A stretch of 14,206 nucleotides of DNA, taken from assembly GCA_018715825.1 (NCBI GenBank), contig DVKU01000070.1, positions 1 to 14,206 of the forward strand. The letters are read 5' to 3'. The notes below the pieces were generated by a model, which did no database searches, was not told where the DNA came from, and saw only the letters and a program-made list of their open reading frames with translations. Positions 6,928 through 14,206 of this stretch are shown piece by piece. How positions within the stretch are numbered: position 1 is the stretch's first letter; each line of letters begins with the position of its first letter. This DNA comes from Candidatus Avacholeplasma faecigallinarum (lineage in GTDB: Bacteria; Bacillota_I; Bacilli_A; Acholeplasmatales; Anaeroplasmataceae). Made by a program: the position numbers and the translations under genes.

Positions 6928-9813
6928 ATGAAGAAATTTTTAAATTTTGTTTTGGCTTTAGTTTGTTTAGGAGGCCTAATAAGCATTACTGCTTGTAATA
7001 CAACTCCAAACAACGATAATACCAATGAAAAGCCAAATGAAAATGAAAACAATAACAACGAAAACGGAAACAATAGTGATGATGAAAAAACTACGTTTGT
7101 CGTATCTTATTATGTAGATGGTACTGTTAGTAGTACTGAAAATGTAATTGAAAATCAAACTATCCAAGATGCTCCAAATCCTACAAAGACTGGATATACA
7201 TTTAAGGGATGGTATACTGATGCAAATTATACAAATGAATTTGTTATAACAACACCTATAACAGAAAGCATAAGTTTATATGCTAAATTTGAGGCTAATA
7301 AATACACAGTTACTTATAAAGATAGTGATAATAGTGTTATATCAACTGATACAGTAGAATATAATACTACACCAGATAAACCAACAGATCCTACAAAAAC
7401 TAATTATAAATTTGTTGGATGGTACACTGATTTAGAATATACTGATGAATTTGATTTTACATCTGATAAAATCATAGAAAATACTACCCTATATGCTAAA
7501 TGGATTGAGGATATAGGAGATGTAAATTCTATTACTGTCACAGATTATAAAGGATATAATGAAGGTCTATACGTTGAATTTAGCAAAATAAATGCTTTAA
7601 GCCTTGATAATTATACAGTTTCTTATAAAAATTCAACTTCATCTACCTATACAACAGTAGATTCACAATTAATTCGTAGTAATGACACTACAATTAGAGT
7701 TGATATCGTAGGTTTAATAAAAGGCAATTATGATGTAAAAATTGATATAAAAGATCAAAATATTACTAAAACGATATCTAATATTATAGTATATGAAGCT
7801 GATAGATCAGGTTATGCTCATTTTGTAAGTGCCGATAATGCAATTGGTGCTTATAATGATGATGGTTCTTTAAAAGATAATGCTGATATTATTTATGTAA
7901 CAAATGAAACTAAAAATACAGTTACATATAATGGTAAAACAGGTTTAGTAGCTATACTTCAATCATTAGATAGCTATAAAAAACCAGTAGTTATTCGTAT
8001 TATTGGTAAGATTACTACTAATCAGTACAAAGAAAAGAGTAATGAACCTAGATTAACTGATAATTCTAATCTTTCTAGTGACTTCTTTAATAATGAACTT
8101 GAAACTACTTATGGTGAAAATCTTGTTGGTTTAAAAAATCAATATATGGATAAAAAAGATGGCGTGTCATATACATATTTAACAACTGAAACTGGTTTGA
8201 AATTAGAAAAAACAGGTTCTACAAGTGTAAAAACTACTACATATAAGGGCAGTGAATATCCAAAACTTCAAGGTAAAAAGGTATATGATGATGACTCTTA
8301 CTTCAATATGCTAGATGTAGAAGGTATATCTAAAGGCTTAACTATTGAAGGTATTGGTACAGATGCTGAAATTTTCCAATGGGGATTTACTTTTAAAAAT
8401 TGTAAAAATGTGGAAATAAAAAATATTACTTTTACATCTAATCCAGAAGATGCATGTAGTTTTGAAGGTACTAAGGATAAACACAATACCTATACAGGTT
8501 ATTGGATTCATAATTGTACATTTAATAGAGGAGATAATAACTGGGATATTTCTGGTGAAAGAGATAAGTATGCTGGTGATGGTGCTATGGATTTCAAATA
8601 TTGCCGTGGTGTAACTGCTTCTTATAATAAATATAATAATTGTAAAAAGACTGGTCTTGTTGGTGGCGGTGATACTAATATTCAATTAGACTTTACTTTC
8701 CATCATAATTATTATAATAATGTTGAAAGTAGACTTCCTCTTGGTAGACAAGCTAATATGCATATTTATAACAACTACTACTATGCAGAAAATGGTAAGT
8801 CATCAGCAACTCTAGATTTAAGAGCAAATGCATTTGCCTTAAGTGAAGCTAACTATTTTGATGGTTATTCTGCAAAACCAAGAGCTACTGTTGTTGCGGA
8901 AGAAAATTATTATCCAGCTATTAAATCATATAATGATTATTATGCATCAACTACTAAAAATCCATCTTCAAGCTATGAAGGTGCTACAATTGTAACAAAC
9001 CGTACAGCAACAGTATCTAATGGATGTAATATTGATGGCGTTGATTATTCAAGCTTTGATACAAATTCATCTTTATTCTATTATGATTCTACTAATAAGA
9101 AATCTAATGTAAGCTACTTAACTGATGCTCAAACAGCTAAAACAGATTGTATAAATAATTCTGGTGTATTATCTGGAAGCTTTGTAGGTAATGAGGGTAA
9201 TAATGATAGCACAGAAGATAATCCAACACCAACTTGGCAAACAGTTTTAACAGATAATTTCGAAGCTAATAAAACAATTACTGAGATAACATCTAATCCT
9301 ACTGGCAAAGGCTTATATTATAGCTATACATCTGGTGGAGATAATACTAATAATCAAATGAATATTTCTAATGGTACATTAAATATCATAGATGAATCTC
9401 TAGCTACTACTTATGGTTATTATATATTTGATAGTTATTCAACTGGTAAAGTTCAAATTAGCTTAGATTTCATACCTCAAACATCAAATGGTAAATGGAC
9501 TCCTATTCATCTTGTAGATTCTAATATGAATACAGTTTTAGGAATTAGAACTGATGATAGTAAATGTTTAGGCTATACACTAGATAATGGTACTACTGTT
9601 AATCAAATAGATAGTAATGCAATGGTTGCAAACACAACATACACAATTACTTTAACTATTGACTTTGATAATAACAGTTTAACAATCGATATCAATGGTA
9701 ATACTGTAAACACAACCATAAATTGTGAAGAAATCACAGGTATAAAGTTTCAAACTGCAGGTTCTGCATCTAGAAGCTTTGGAATTGATAATTTAGTTAT
9801 AAAAACTGCATAA
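6928..9813 (+). CDS. Lipoprotein pectate lyase (polysaccharide lyase family 1 type) with surface repeats and C-terminal lectin-like domain
   Basis: This 961-residue exported enzyme would cleave polygalacturonate by beta-elimination at the cell surface. Order of parts: signal with lipobox ITAC (Cys 23); Asn/Glu-rich linker to about 55; two Listeria-Bacteroides repeats (about 57-123 and 125-192) with GWYTD and YAKW/YAKF hallmarks; an Fn3-like stretch at about 196-289; the lyase beta-helix at about 290-700; a linker; and a jelly-roll, LamG-like domain from about 770. Family features include GAYNDDGSLK near 307, the acidic pair Asp 551/Asp 555 in DGAMD, Lys 574, and FHHNYYNNVESRLPLGR with Arg 602 and Arg 607. 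The Lys-Arg-Arg spacing (28 and 5) matches PelC Lys 190, Arg 218 and Arg 223 as I recall them. The usual WIDH motif reads WIHN here. The ribosome binding site is AGGGGG, 6 bases upstream. It is apparently monocistronic, with its own promoter and terminator. Confidence 0.92.
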   Translation: MKKFLNFVLALVCLGGLISITACNTTPNNDNTNEKPNENENNNNENGNNSDDEKTTFVVSYYVDGTVSSTENVIENQTIQDAPNPTKTGYTFKGWYTDANYTNEFVITTPITESISLYAKFEANKYTVTYKDSDNSVISTDTVEYNTTPDKPTDPTKTNYKFVGWYTDLEYTDEFDFTSDKIIENTTLYAKWIEDIGDVNSITVTDYKGYNEGLYVEFSKINALSLDNYTVSYKNSTSSTYTTVDSQLIRSNDTTIRVDIVGLIKGNYDVKIDIKDQNITKTISNIIVYEADRSGYAHFVSADNAIGAYNDDGSLKDNADIIYVTNETKNTVTYNGKTGLVAILQSLDSYKKPVVIRIIGKITTNQYKEKSNEPRLTDNSNLSSDFFNNELETTYGENLVGLKNQYMDKKDGVSYTYLTTETGLKLEKTGSTSVKTTTYKGSEYPKLQGKKVYDDDSYFNMLDVEGISKGLTIEGIGTDAEIFQWGFTFKNCKNVEIKNITFTSNPEDACSFEGTKDKHNTYTGYWIHNCTFNRGDNNWDISGERDKYAGDGAMDFKYCRGVTASYNKYNNCKKTGLVGGGDTNIQLDFTFHHNYYNNVESRLPLGRQANMHIYNNYYYAENGKSSATLDLRANAFALSEANYFDGYSAKPRATVVAEENYYPAIKSYNDYYASTTKNPSSSYEGATIVTNRTATVSNGCNIDGVDYSSFDTNSSLFYYDSTNKKSNVSYLTDAQTAKTDCINNSGVLSGSFVGNEGNNDSTEDNPTPTWQTVLTDNFEANKTITEITSNPTGKGLYYSYTSGGDNTNNQMNISNGTLNIIDESLATTYGYYIFDSYSTGKVQISLDFIPQTSNGKWTPIHLVDSNMNTVLGIRTDDSKCLGYTLDNGTTVNQIDSNAMVANTTYTITLTIDFDNNSLTIDINGNTVNTTINCEEITGIKFQTAGSASRSFGIDNLVIKTA
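7096..7503 (+). repeat. Two tandem Listeria-Bacteroides (Flg_new-type) repeats in the pectate lyase
   Basis: Two units of about 68 residues each run from a beta-strand of the type VSYYVDG or VTYKDSD through P-x-x-P-T-K-T-x-Y-x-F-x-GWYTD to L-Y-A-K-[FW]. Such repeats occur on surface proteins and probably act as spacers or adhesion modules holding the catalytic domain away from the membrane. Part of the second unit is nearly identical in DNA to the repeats of the neighbouring esterase gene. Confidence 0.85.
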
Positions 9814-9820
9814 ACTAAAG

Positions 9821-9858
9821 CATGTAAGATACCTTTTTGGTTCTTACATGTTTTTTTT
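9821..9858 (+). terminator. Intrinsic terminator of the pectate lyase gene
   Basis: A perfect 9-base stem (CATGTAAGA with TCTTACATG), extendable inward by ACC/GGT around a T5 loop, is followed immediately by eight T. It starts 8 bases after the lyase stop codon and isolates the lyase transcript from the downstream esterase gene. Confidence 0.92.
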
Positions 9859-9888
9859 ATTCATTTAGAAAATATTAATTATTTTTAA

Positions 9889-9902
9889 TGTAAACGCTTT
9901 AC
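9889..9902 (+). promoter_or_regulatory. Candidate cre-like LacI-family operator upstream of the esterase gene
   Basis: TGTAAACGCTTTAC matches the catabolite-responsive consensus TGWAANCGNTNWCA through its first twelve positions, including the central CG, and differs at the last two. It also forms the inverted repeat GTAAA-CGC-TTTAC. It overlaps the -35 box of the predicted promoter, where a repressor such as CcpA or a local LacI-type pectin regulator would block transcription. No regulator gene is in the window. Confidence 0.45.
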
Positions 9903-9927
9903 TTTTCTACTTTAATAATGCTATAAT
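9898..9927 (+). promoter_or_regulatory. Promoter of the pectin methylesterase (pseudo)gene
   Basis: A perfect -10 TATAAT (9922-9927) lies 18 bases after a moderate -35 TTTACT (9898-9903). The predicted start near 9934 gives a leader of about 25 bases carrying AAAAAGGAG, placed 9 bases before the ATG at 9959. The weak -35 overlaps the cre-like palindrome, suggesting a regulated promoter. Confidence 0.65.
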
Positions 9928-10084
9928 ATCTTTGAATTTTAAAAAGGAGATTATTTTTATGAAAAAAAGAAAAGTACTTATTGGATTATTAGCAGCTAGT
10001 GCTATGCTATCAATAGCGAGCTGTAAAACAAATGATGAGCCTAATGATGATCCAAATCAAAATCAAAACGAAAATGAAAAGCAA

Positions 10085-10504
10085 ACTTATACAGTAACAT
10101 TTAACACAAATGGTGGTAGTGCAGTTTCAGAACAAAAAATTGAAACAGGTAACAAAGCTACTAAACCTAGTGATCCTTCTAAAACTGATTATAAATTTAT
10201 AGGATGGTACACTGATGAGGCTTTAACAAAAGAATTCTCTTTTGATACAGCTATAACTTCTAATATTACCCTATATGCTAAATGGGAAGCAGTTCAACTA
10301 GAAGTTACATATGAAATCAACTATGTTCTAAATGGCCATGGAGAGGCAATTGATAAAACTACTGCAGCATCTCTTCCTGCAACACTTCCAACACCAACCG
10401 ATGAAAACTATGATTTCTTAGGATGGTATACTGATGAAGCTTTAAAAACTCCAGCCGTTGCTGGTAGTGCACTTACAGGCAACATAACTCTTTATGCCGA
10501 TTGG
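10085..10504 (+). repeat. Two Listeria-Bacteroides repeats in the esterase N-terminus
   Basis: Codons 43-109 and 115-182 each carry the GWYTDEAL hallmark and end in L-Y-A-[KD]-W. The first unit starts with the classical VTFNTNGG. They parallel the two units in the pectate lyase, giving both enzymes the same membrane-proximal stalk. Confidence 0.85.
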
Positions 10505-10660
10505 ATTAGAAAAGGATATGAAAGAGTTAGTTATAATCTTCTCGCTGATGATTTAACAGTTGGCAAGCCTGCAACTGAAACAATTGTAGGAAATTACACT
10601 ATTAGTGGTAATACTGAAGTAAGATCTCGTTCAAAAAATTATACTGATAGTGAAAATCCA

Positions 10661-10663
10661 TAA
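10661..10663 (+). other. First in-frame TAA of the esterase gene (codon 235)
   Basis: It sits between YTDSENP and NNKSFKQSIKLG. The residues on both sides read as one carbohydrate-binding-like beta-sandwich, so the ancestral codon was probably CAA, GAA or AAA, each one base from TAA. Termination here would remove the whole catalytic domain. Confidence 0.85.
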
Positions 10664-13099
10664 AATAATAAATCATTTAAGCAATCTATTAAATTGGGAG
10701 CTAGCGCTGATACAATAACTATTAATGTACCTGGAGATGGTGTATTCTCTATGTATGTTCAAAATGGTTCATCAAGTGCTGTAACTCAAAATATTACTGT
10801 TACTAAAACTGGAGGCGAGCCTGACAATATTAATTTTGCCGGAACAAATGAAGGTAGCCCTGTTGTTAAACTTGATGTTGAAGTAACTGCAGGTGAATAT
10901 AAAATTACAAGACCTAGTGGTACAGTTGATGTCTTCTTAATCGAAATGACATGCGAAGTTGAAAAGGCTGAAGAAACTGGCTTTGAAATAGTTGCTAATG
11001 GTGTTGTTGATTATATTGAAGGTCAAGAATATGATTCATCATCTATTCAATTAAACAAGGTTTATGGTAATGGTAGAACTGAAACCCTAGATATAAATGA
11101 TTCTAATGTTACTATAAATTCTGAAAATTATAATTCTACTATTCCTGGAACATATGAAATAATTGTTTCTTATAAAAATTATGAACAACAATCATTTACA
11201 GTAAATGTTTATGAGTTTGATGAAATCGAATTAGACTTTATAAACACTTCAAAAATTTCAAATAATAAATGGGGCAATGGTGTATACTTTAATGATAGTG
11301 TTAAACGTGTATATAAAACTAATGACACATTTGATGCTTCTAATTTAACTGTTACAGCTCTTGCATCATTAGATAGTAAAAGTGAAAGCTTCTATATTCC
11401 AGCTGATTTATACACTTTAGATATCGATACATCGTTTGATAGCTCTATTCCTGGAGAAAAAACAATTACAGTGTCTTTATCCTTAAATAACAAGGTTAAG
11501 ACTGCTCAATTTAAAGTTTATGTTGTTGATACATTACCATCAGTAGTTAATGAAGTTGTTCAATTAAAGGTAGATCAATCTTATGAAGGCGTTGTTGGTA
11601 GTGTTGTTGAAGGCTACAATATGTTTACAAGTATTCAACAAGCTTTAGATTATATAGATAATATTGGTGCTGAATATAATAACTCTAAGAAAGTAATCTC
11701 CTTAGCAGCAGGAACTTATAGAGAAAAGATTGAAATTACAAAGCCAAACATTGAAATTGTTGGTGCTGATAAAGAATCAACAATAATTGAATGGGATTCA
11801 TTATATGGCTTAACAGACCCTAATGGATTTGTCCAAGTTACTGATTCTACTGCTACATTAAATGTTCGTGACGCTGCAGAAAATTGCAAAATATCTAATG
11901 TAACAATTTCTAACTATTGGAATAATGCCACAGTATTTGATCAAGCATTTGGCTATAATTATTCTGAACATAGAGCTTTAGCTTTATTAGTTCAGGCTGA
12001 TAAATTTAGCATGGATAATTGTAAGCTATTAGGTTATCAAGATACAGTAGAATTTATGTCAGGACGTCAATATATCGCTAATACATATATTCAAGGAACA
12101 ACTGACTTTATCTTTGGTACTAACAACACAACTTATTTCTACCAATGCCAAATTCATTCTATTGATGCCGGTAAAGTAAAAACATTTGATGAAAACAATG
12201 CACCTATTGAATATAATACAGATGGTGGATATATAACAGCATTCAAAGGCTGCAATAAGGGAGCTAGCGACTCTGTAGAATATGGAGCAATCTTTGATGC
12301 ATGTGACTTTACAGCTGCTCAAAAAGTATTAGATGCTCAAAATACAGCTATTGCAAGACCATGGGGCGCTTATGCTGCTGTTATGGTTATGAATTCTAAT
12401 TTAGGTGGTCATATTTCTAAAAATGGTTATGTTCAAGGTGATTCTAAGAATAAACGTTATGTATCAATGAGTGGTATTAACCCTACTGATGCAACAGTTA
12501 AGTTCTTTGAATATAACAATACTGGTGATGGTGCTATAACAGAATCAGTTGCTGGTTGTACAGTTTTAACAGATGCTACTGTAGCAGCTAACTACAATAA
12601 TTTTGAAGTAATCTATGGTATCAGCAATGGTAATGTTAGCTATGGTACTCCATGGGATCCAACAGCTAATGAGGTTGCCGTAGATAATAATACATATTAC
12701 AATTTTAATGGCACAACATCAACAAGCGGAACAAGCTATACATATTCAGGAGAATTAAATGGTACTACTTCAACTTTAGGTGATTTAACTCTAGATGCTA
12801 CTGCTGGTAAAATAAGTGCTAGAACATCAGATACTCAATTAAACAAAGGAGCTAAAATAACCTTTACAGTTGCGGCTGGATCATCTGTAACAGTTTCAAC
12901 ATATCCTGGATATCATGGTTATTCATTAAATGGTTTATTAACATCATCTGATAATTTTACTCAATATTATGCTAGCGAAACTGTTGTAACACTTGAAGCT
13001 ACAGAAACAATGTATTTATTGTCAATTACTATTAGACCTAATCAAGAGGCTCCTAGTGACAAAGTATTAGAATCACTAACTATTTCCGGACAAAAAACT

Positions 13100-13102
13100 T
13101 AA
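13100..13102 (+). other. Second in-frame TAA of the esterase gene (codon 1048)
   Basis: It sits between SLTISGQKT and FQVNEAFTSDS, in the middle of what reads as one bacterial Ig-like module. The frame continues for 193 codons to a TAA at 13682 that is followed by a proper terminator. This stop lies after the catalytic domain and alone would only trim C-terminal modules. Confidence 0.85.
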
Positions 13103-13726
13103 TTTCAAGTAAATGAAGCATTCACTTCTGATAGTCTTGTAGTAAAGGCAAATTATTCAGATTCTTCAATTAAGGTTTTAGATGCTTCTGAATATCAAAT
13201 TACTCATCAAATTGACATTACAACTCCAAATACATATACTGTAACAGTTACCTTTGGTGATAAAGAAATCACCTATGATGTTGTATATGTAACTGAAATT
13301 AATAATGCAATTTCTGAGTCTGTAACATATTCATTTAAAGATGATACTTCTAATGCTGCAACTAACTATATAGTATATGATAATTCTGCAATTGACCCAC
13401 AATTAAAACTTGGAAAAATAACTATTGAATCAAATGGTGGTTCAGCAGCTGATAATGGTGATTGGTTAAAATTCAATACTGGAAGTAAAATATCATTTGA
13501 GGTTAGTGGTGCTTGTACAGTTACTGTTGTATACTATCAAAATCAAGTAAATTCTGCCTTAACATTAAATGGAAATGTAGTTGAAAGCACAACTGGAGTT
13601 TATAATATTACTGAAGCTGGTAATATTGTTCTTGAAGCTACAGCAAGTGGCTATATTGGACAAATAATTATAACATTTGCATAAATTATAGTTTCTTTAA
13701 AATAAAACAACATATTTGAATAAATT

Positions 13727-13769
13727 AGGGTTAATACCATCTAAATTATTAGAAAGTATTAACCCTTTT
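13727..13769 (+). terminator. Intrinsic terminator after the esterase frame
   Basis: A perfect 11-base stem (AGGGTTAATAC with GTATTAACCCT) encloses an 18-base loop and runs into T-rich sequence. It begins about 40 bases after the TAA at 13682, supporting that position as the true original end of the gene. Confidence 0.8.
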
Positions 13770-13780
13770 AATATACACAA

Positions 13781-13819
13781 AAAACCTCCAAAGTAGAGTT
13801 TACTATTTTGGAGGTTTTT
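13781..13819. terminator. Bidirectional intrinsic terminator
   Basis: A perfect 12-base stem (AAAACCTCCAAA with TTTGGAGGTTTT) is flanked by T-runs on both strands: five T at the plus-strand 3' end and six T when read on the minus strand. It can end transcription from the esterase side and from the minus-strand LRR remnant, whose frame stops at 13837. Confidence 0.85.
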
Positions 13820-13836
13820 ATATTAAGTATTTTTAA

Positions 13837-14070
13837 TTATAAATTTATAGATTTATTATTCTTATAATCCCATACTACTGGACAATTTGAACTATTCCAA
13901 TAATAATGCCAGCCACTTGGCTTGGTTGAAACTTCACAATACAATGTCAAATTATTGCATTCCAAAAAGGCAGAATTCCCTATACTGGTTACACTAGCAG
14001 AAATTTCTATGCTTTCTAAATTACTACAATTAAAGAGTAAGCATAAAAGATTTCCATATACAAAAACAAA
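13837..14070 (-). pseudogene. C-terminal remnant of a BspA-like leucine-rich-repeat surface protein
   Basis: The minus-strand frame opens after a TGA at 14071-14073 and ends with TAA at 13837-13839, with no plausible start or ribosome binding site. From about 14034 downward it reads as a BspA-type LRR_5 unit, NCSNLESIEISASVTSIGNSAF, split by the C-terminal cap L-Y-C-E-x-x-x-K-P-S-GW and then NCPVVWDYK, a common ending of these proteins. The sequence between about 14035 and 14070 no longer resembles a repeat, so homology stops abruptly. The probable cause is the insertion sequence starting to the right. The intact ancestor would have been a surface protein of several repeats. Confidence 0.75.
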
Positions 14071-14119
14071 TCAAAACCTCTTATAATTAAAATAAAATTA
14101 CAAGAGTAGGAGAAAAAAT

Positions 14120-14206
14120 ATGCCAAAAGGACAACATAAATGGTATTCGGCAGATGAAAAAATGGATATTATTCAAAACTATTTAGCCACAAATAAAAAC
14201 GCAAAG
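14120..14206 (+). CDS. Probable transposase N-terminus (IS3-family OrfA-like), cut by the window edge
   Basis: Twenty-nine codons are visible, with the frame open to the last base. The ATG has AGGAG 7 bases upstream. The sequence begins MPKGQHKWYSADEKMDIIQN, resembling the basic start and first helix of the helix-turn-helix OrfA of IS3/IS150-type elements, where a Y-S-x-x-x-K motif leads into a DNA-binding helix. The first 29 residues cannot settle the family. A TATAAT at 14082-14087 could be its -10 box. I could not identify a terminal inverted repeat in 14035-14119. The truncated LRR gene beside it supports a mobile element. Confidence 0.5.
   Translation, partial: MPKGQHKWYSADEKMDIIQNYLATNKNAK

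Larger units (their letters stand above)
9959..13684 (+). pseudogene. Lipoprotein pectin methylesterase (carbohydrate esterase family 8) interrupted by two in-frame TAA codons
   Basis: One continuous frame of 1,241 codons encodes a modular esterase that would remove methyl groups from homogalacturonan outside the cell, but TAA occurs at codons 235 and 1048. Parts in order: lipobox IASC (Cys 22); acidic Asn-rich linker; two Listeria-Bacteroides repeats (43-109, 115-182); a beta-sandwich, carbohydrate-binding-like region (about 187-335, containing the first stop); two bacterial Ig-like regions (about 340-527); the CE8 beta-helix (about 535-905); a beta-sandwich; an Ig-like region containing the second stop; and a final beta-sandwich. 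The catalytic set is intact: GTYREK, YQDT (Gln 694, Asp 695), GTTDFIFG (Asp 716), YITA and ARPWGAY (Arg 800). The ATG at 9959 has AAGGAG 9 bases upstream. Without readthrough only a 234-residue lipoprotein lacking the catalytic domain is made; the internal TTG at 10694 has no ribosome binding site. No frameshift is seen, so the change is recent, suppressed, or a sequence error. Confidence 0.82.

Noticed and set aside
12059..12322. Minus-strand open frame within the esterase
   Set aside because: It is a shadow opposite the CE8 catalytic motifs, with no ribosome binding site or recognisable protein. The same applies to minus-strand frames at 6976-7167 and 8298-8685.
10661..13102. Reassignment of TAA to an amino acid in this organism
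   Set aside because: rsmA, the HD gene, one permease and the pectate lyase end in TAA at the lengths expected for their families, and the last two of these are followed closely by a ribosome binding site or a terminator. Genome-wide reassignment is therefore very unlikely.
10694..13102. A separate downstream gene starting at the TTG at 10694
   Set aside because: There is no ribosome binding site or signal peptide, and the sequence just upstream (NNKSFKQSIK) reads in the same frame as part of the same domain.

Overview
This is a low-GC, AT-rich bacterial window with the standard code: tryptophan is TGG throughout and genes end in TAA or TAG. It suggests the Firmicutes/Mycoplasmatota side of the tree, perhaps an Acholeplasma/Anaeroplasma-like or related gut or rumen organism. 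The reasons are the base composition, the rnmV-rsmA pair, strong AGGAGG-type ribosome binding sites, and large exported enzymes that carry lipoprotein signals and show no LPXTG-type anchor. The taxonomic placement is inference.

Layout. (1) Minus strand, 4141 down to 1: a carbohydrate-type ABC importer operon in the order ATPase, permease, permease, lipoprotein binding protein. The binding protein runs off the left edge. (2) Minus strand, 6808 down to 4229: a tightly overlapping housekeeping operon of an HD-domain phosphohydrolase, RNase M5 (rnmV) and the 16S rRNA dimethyladenosine transferase (rsmA), closed by a clear intrinsic terminator. (3) 6809-6927: two back-to-back promoters, each with a 17-base spacer, one for each direction. 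(4) Plus strand, 6928-9813: a 961-residue lipoprotein pectate lyase (PL1 type). (5) Plus strand, 9959-13684: a 1,241-codon lipoprotein pectin methylesterase (CE8 type) whose reading frame is intact except for two in-frame TAA codons; I annotate it as a pseudogene. (6) 13727-13819: two terminators, the second able to work in both directions. (7) 13837-about 14035, minus strand: the C-terminal stump of a BspA-like leucine-rich-repeat protein. (8) From 14120, plus strand: the first 29 codons of a probable transposase, so the right edge is probably the start of an insertion sequence.

How it fits together. The lyase and esterase share an N-terminal plan (lipobox, Asn/Glu-rich linker, two Listeria-Bacteroides-type repeats), so both look like membrane-anchored enzymes working on pectin outside the cell. 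In pectin degradation a methylesterase de-esterifies homogalacturonan so that pectate lyase can cleave it. The nearby sugar importer could take up the resulting oligogalacturonides, but it lies beyond unrelated housekeeping genes and its substrate cannot be read from sequence.

The most notable observations are the two isolated TAA codons in an otherwise intact esterase gene, cre-like palindromes at the promoters of both pectinase genes, and the LRR stump next to a probable IS start. I found no CRISPR array, tRNA, rRNA or recognisable riboswitch.
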